The notes beneath the pieces were generated by a model that was not told the DNA's origin, did not search any database, and saw only the letters and a list, made by a program, of their open reading frames with translations. The translations under genes were made by a program, and so were the position numbers. Shown here piece after piece: positions 6,454-8,182 of a DNA stretch of 8,182 nucleotides. The DNA lies in contig JAITHM010000001.1 of NCBI GenBank assembly GCA_031279965.1, forward strand, positions 1 to 8,182, in the 5' to 3' direction. The stretch's first letter is position 1. Each line of letters starts with the position of its first letter. This DNA is from Spirochaetaceae bacterium. Its GTDB lineage: Bacteria > Spirochaetota > Spirochaetia > Treponematales > Breznakiellaceae.

Positions 6454-6519
6454 GCCGGGCGTGGGTTGTTCCAAGATTACTGTTGCAGAAAAGTAGCACA
6501 CCCCGCCTAGGAACAACAA
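6454..6519. other. Structured spacer between tRNA-fMet and mobA, with inverted repeat
   Basis: GTTGTTCC (6465-6472) and GGAACAAC (6510-6517) form a perfect 8-bp inverted repeat with 37 bases between. A second pairing, GGCG-T-GGG (6458-6465) with CCCCGCC (6501-6507), interleaves with the first, so the two are either alternative folds or a pseudoknot-like form. No T run follows the repeat on either strand, so it is not a standard intrinsic terminator. It lies 2 bp past the mobA stop and could mark the ends of both converging transcripts. Confidence 0.45.
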
Positions 6520-7131
6520 TCAATTATCGTTGCAATGCCCATGTACAAGTTCTTCAGCTTGACTAAGATCAGTTTGATAGTTGATGTTGAAGAATTCTCT
6601 TTCGTTAGGCAGGTCTAGTGTACAAACTTCAAGCTTATAAAGCAACGCCCCCATTTTATATTCGCCGCGTAGAAGCTGTTCGCGGATAAGCGGCAGCGTT
6701 GTTTTTCGATAGAATGCGTTAAATGGTTCGATAAAACCGCCGGGCCGGCGCGCCGCAGCAACGTCATACGAACGTGTTGCTATACAGCCGGCAAGCTGGT
6801 CAATATACGCACACGAGATGAACGGCATATCACAGGCCGTTACATAGAGATATTCACTTGCCGCGCACTGTAATGCACTATAAATACCAGCAAGCGGCCC
6901 CGCTCCCAGCGTATCTTCCACACAGATGATGCCGGTGCGCTCAAAGGCCGTGTTGGTTGAAACGATGATTTCGTCAAAATGCGCCGATAAAAGTCTGATG
7001 AGCCGGTCGATGATTTTTTCACCGGCAAGCACAAGTTCTTTTTTATCACAGCCTATACGTCGTCCCTGCCCGCCTGCAAGAATTACAGCACTTCCGGTAT
7101 AACACGGCATTGAATGGTTTTGGGGCTTCAT
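6520..7131 (-). CDS. mobA: Molybdenum cofactor guanylyltransferase (MobA)
   Basis: This 203-residue cytoplasmic enzyme joins GMP from GTP to molybdenum-molybdopterin, making the guanine dinucleotide form of the cofactor used by DMSO-reductase-type enzymes such as formate dehydrogenases. The nucleotide-binding start is AVILAGGQGRRIGCDK (15-30) with the expected arginines and D29/K30. GPLAGIYSAL (78-87), the metal-site ACDMPF (D101) and FFNINYQTDL (180-189) follow. LAGG and GPLAG favour MobA over the cytidylyl enzyme MocA, which usually has LAAG. The ATG overlaps the uppP stop by one base (TAATG) and has no strong binding site of its own, so it is probably translated by coupling. A downstream ATG at codon 8 is possible but also lacks a clear site. 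Confidence 0.9.
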   Translation of the reverse strand: MKPQNHSMPCYTGSAVILAGGQGRRIGCDKKELVLAGEKIIDRLIRLLSAHFDEIIVSTNTAFERTGIICVEDTLGAGPLAGIYSALQCAASEYLYVTACDMPFISCAYIDQLAGCIATRSYDVAAARRPGGFIEPFNAFYRKTTLPLIREQLLRGEYKMGALLYKLEVCTLDLPNEREFFNINYQTDLSQAEELVHGHCNDN

Positions 7132-7955
7132 TATCTATCGGCACCGGGGGATAATAAGGTTCCTGCAAGAAGGCAAATCCCTAGAATGGCCGTCCACACA
7201 ACGAAAAGGTAGAGCCGCCGTGTTCTGATGATGCGGAGCATAACTCGTACAGAAACAAGCCCAGTAAACGCCGCGGCAAGTGTTCCGGTAAGCATAGCCG
7301 GCCACGACACATTGCTGTATGATGTTGCGTCAAAGTCTTTAATCTGAAGTATAAGTGCGCCAAGTATCGCCGGTATAGAAAGCAAAAACGAAAAACGCGC
7401 GGCGAAGCCCCGTTCAAGCTTGCACCCCAGCGCGGCGGAAAGCGTAATGCCCGACCGCGATATTCCAGGAAGCACTCCAACTCCCTGTGCCATGCCAATC
7501 AGCGCTGCATCACGCCAGGTCATCGCGTCTTCACCGCGCGCTGTATTCGCGCAGCAGGCAAAACGTTCAGCGATCAGCAGCGACAGTGAAGTTACCAAAA
7601 ATGCGCATCCCAGGAAAAATGATGAATTCCACATGCTTTCAAGCAATGGAAGTCCTGTTTCGGGTGAACGAAATGTTTTAAAGGCGAAGGCAAAAAGAGC
7701 GGTGAGAACTGTACTCAGAATAAGAAAGCCGGTAAGTTTTTGCAGCGGCCTTCGCAGCAATGCAACAATATCACTCCAGAACGTAAAGCATACAGCGCCC
7801 AATGTTCCTACATGGAGCATTGTATCAAAAAGAAGCGGCGGATCCTTAATACCAAACCACTGCTGCACAAGGGCAAGATGTCCGGAGCTGCTTACCGGCA
7901 GAAATTCAGTTAACCCCTGCACAATACCTAAAACAAGCGCCTGTAAAATACTCAT
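7131..7955 (-). CDS. uppP: Undecaprenyl-diphosphatase UppP (BacA)
   Basis: This 274-residue integral membrane enzyme removes a phosphate from undecaprenyl diphosphate, recycling the lipid carrier for peptidoglycan and other envelope glycans; excess gives bacitracin resistance. Both family motifs are present: GIVQGLTEFLPVSSSGHL (10-27, with Q13, E17 and H26) and GVGVLPGISRSG (158-169, with R167). LLFDTMLHVGT (41-51) carries another conserved histidine. Several hydrophobic helices span the rest, and length is normal. The start is supported by AAGGAA on the minus strand (7962-7967) at 6 nt spacing. This binding site lies inside the end of the preceding gene, whose stop is 1 bp away, and mobA follows with a 1-bp overlap, so all three genes form one transcript. 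Confidence 0.95.
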   Translation of the reverse strand: MSILQALVLGIVQGLTEFLPVSSSGHLALVQQWFGIKDPPLLFDTMLHVGTLGAVCFTFWSDIVALLRRPLQKLTGFLILSTVLTALFAFAFKTFRSPETGLPLLESMWNSSFFLGCAFLVTSLSLLIAERFACCANTARGEDAMTWRDAALIGMAQGVGVLPGISRSGITLSAALGCKLERGFAARFSFLLSIPAILGALILQIKDFDATSYSNVSWPAMLTGTLAAAFTGLVSVRVMLRIIRTRRLYLFVVWTAILGICLLAGTLLSPGADR

Positions 7956-7956
7956 A

Positions 7957-8182
7957 TTATGTTCCTTTTTTCTGACCTATTTGTGCGATAACATGCTTAA
8001 TCTGAATATTGCACTGATTAAGGTCAAAGAAGTCTTTTTGAAAATCAGATCCCAAATGGAGCTGTGCCCCCCGGCGTTCTTCATCATTATGTGAATCAAG
8101 TGCAGAAATAAAGCGCCTGAACCGAAGGGGGCCTTCGATGCGTTCAGGCGGTGCGGCATACTCACCGGCGACACAACGCGCC
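7957..8182 (-). CDS. C-terminal part of an unidentified protein upstream of uppP (partial, 5' end outside window)
   Basis: On the minus strand a frame without a start codon is open from the window edge to a TAA at 7957-7959, giving 74 residues. It reads as a real protein end: a Pro/Arg-rich part (YAAPPERIEGPLRFRRFISA) is followed by a charged, helix-like stretch (DFQKDFFDLNQCNIQIKHVIAQIGQKKGT). An ATG-started frame over the same bases (7977-8174) is less likely, because only this one ends 1 bp before the uppP start and contains its ribosome binding site. I do not recognise the family. Very close packing implies co-transcription and perhaps co-translation with uppP and mobA. Confidence 0.65.
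   Translation of the reverse strand, partial: ARCVAGEYAAPPERIEGPLRFRRFISALDSHNDEERRGAQLHLGSDFQKDFFDLNQCNIQIKHVIAQIGQKKGT

Noticed and set aside
6465..6517. Inverted repeat as the ends of a small mobile element
   Set aside because: Only 8-bp arms around 37 bases, no target-site duplication visible, and no second copy in the window.
7420..8094. Long plus-strand frame (224 residues) opposite uppP
   Set aside because: UppP is certain from its two motifs; the plus frame is its antisense shadow with no domain.
7977..8174. ATG-started 65-residue minus-strand frame at the right edge
   Set aside because: It overlaps another minus frame that stays open to the window edge, ends 1 bp before uppP and reads more like a protein; the 65-residue frame is taken as a shadow.
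1..8182. CRISPR array, insertion sequence or prophage
   Set aside because: No regularly spaced repeats, transposase, integrase or phage structural gene seen.

Overview
The window looks like chromosomal DNA from a spirochaete, most likely a Treponema-type organism. The support is indirect. There is an outer-membrane barrel protein with fibronectin-like and IPT-like modules before the barrel, a lipoprotein with a loose spirochaetal lipobox (VTSSC), a PIN-like/helical protein, and an overlapping pair of a DegT-type aminotransferase and a shortened xanthine-dehydrogenase-like protein. From memory, unchecked, a similar pair exists in Treponema pallidum around TP0078-TP0080. The genus call is an inference.

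Left part (1-1924, plus strand): the tail of a membrane-protein-like reading frame (1-144) is followed 31 bp later by an exported beta-barrel protein (176-1372) and then a lipoprotein (1409-1924). The short gaps suggest one operon delivering cell-envelope proteins. Facing it, with overlapping stop codons, is an AT-rich minus-strand gene for a PIN-like domain protein (1917-2540).

Centre (2606-6306, plus strand): a PLP-dependent sugar aminotransferase gene overlaps by 14 bp an orphan, degenerate molybdopterin-type oxidoreductase subunit (2606-5645). The latter keeps the catalytic-type glutamate and the QEH motif. It lacks the N-terminal lead-in, the GGxFGG motif, the arginine of RGFG and the whole GQG-containing segment, and it has no FeS or FAD partner genes beside it. 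This pair is the most interesting item here. It is followed by an FmdB-type zinc ribbon gene and a double zinc ribbon/tail-anchored membrane protein gene, 13 bp apart.

Right part: the initiator tRNA gene (tRNA-fMet, 6370-6442, plus strand) has a strong promoter with a perfect TTGACA. The promoter is preceded by a perfect 13-bp tandem repeat, each copy holding the palindrome GTAGCTAC. A short structured spacer (about 6454-6519) separates it from a minus-strand operon: an unidentified gene cut by the window edge (7957-8182), uppP (undecaprenyl-diphosphatase) and mobA (molybdenum cofactor guanylyltransferase). These are packed with a 1-bp gap and a 1-bp stop/start overlap. MobA implies that the organism makes a guanylated molybdenum cofactor, which is relevant to how the degenerate oxidoreductase-like protein should be read.
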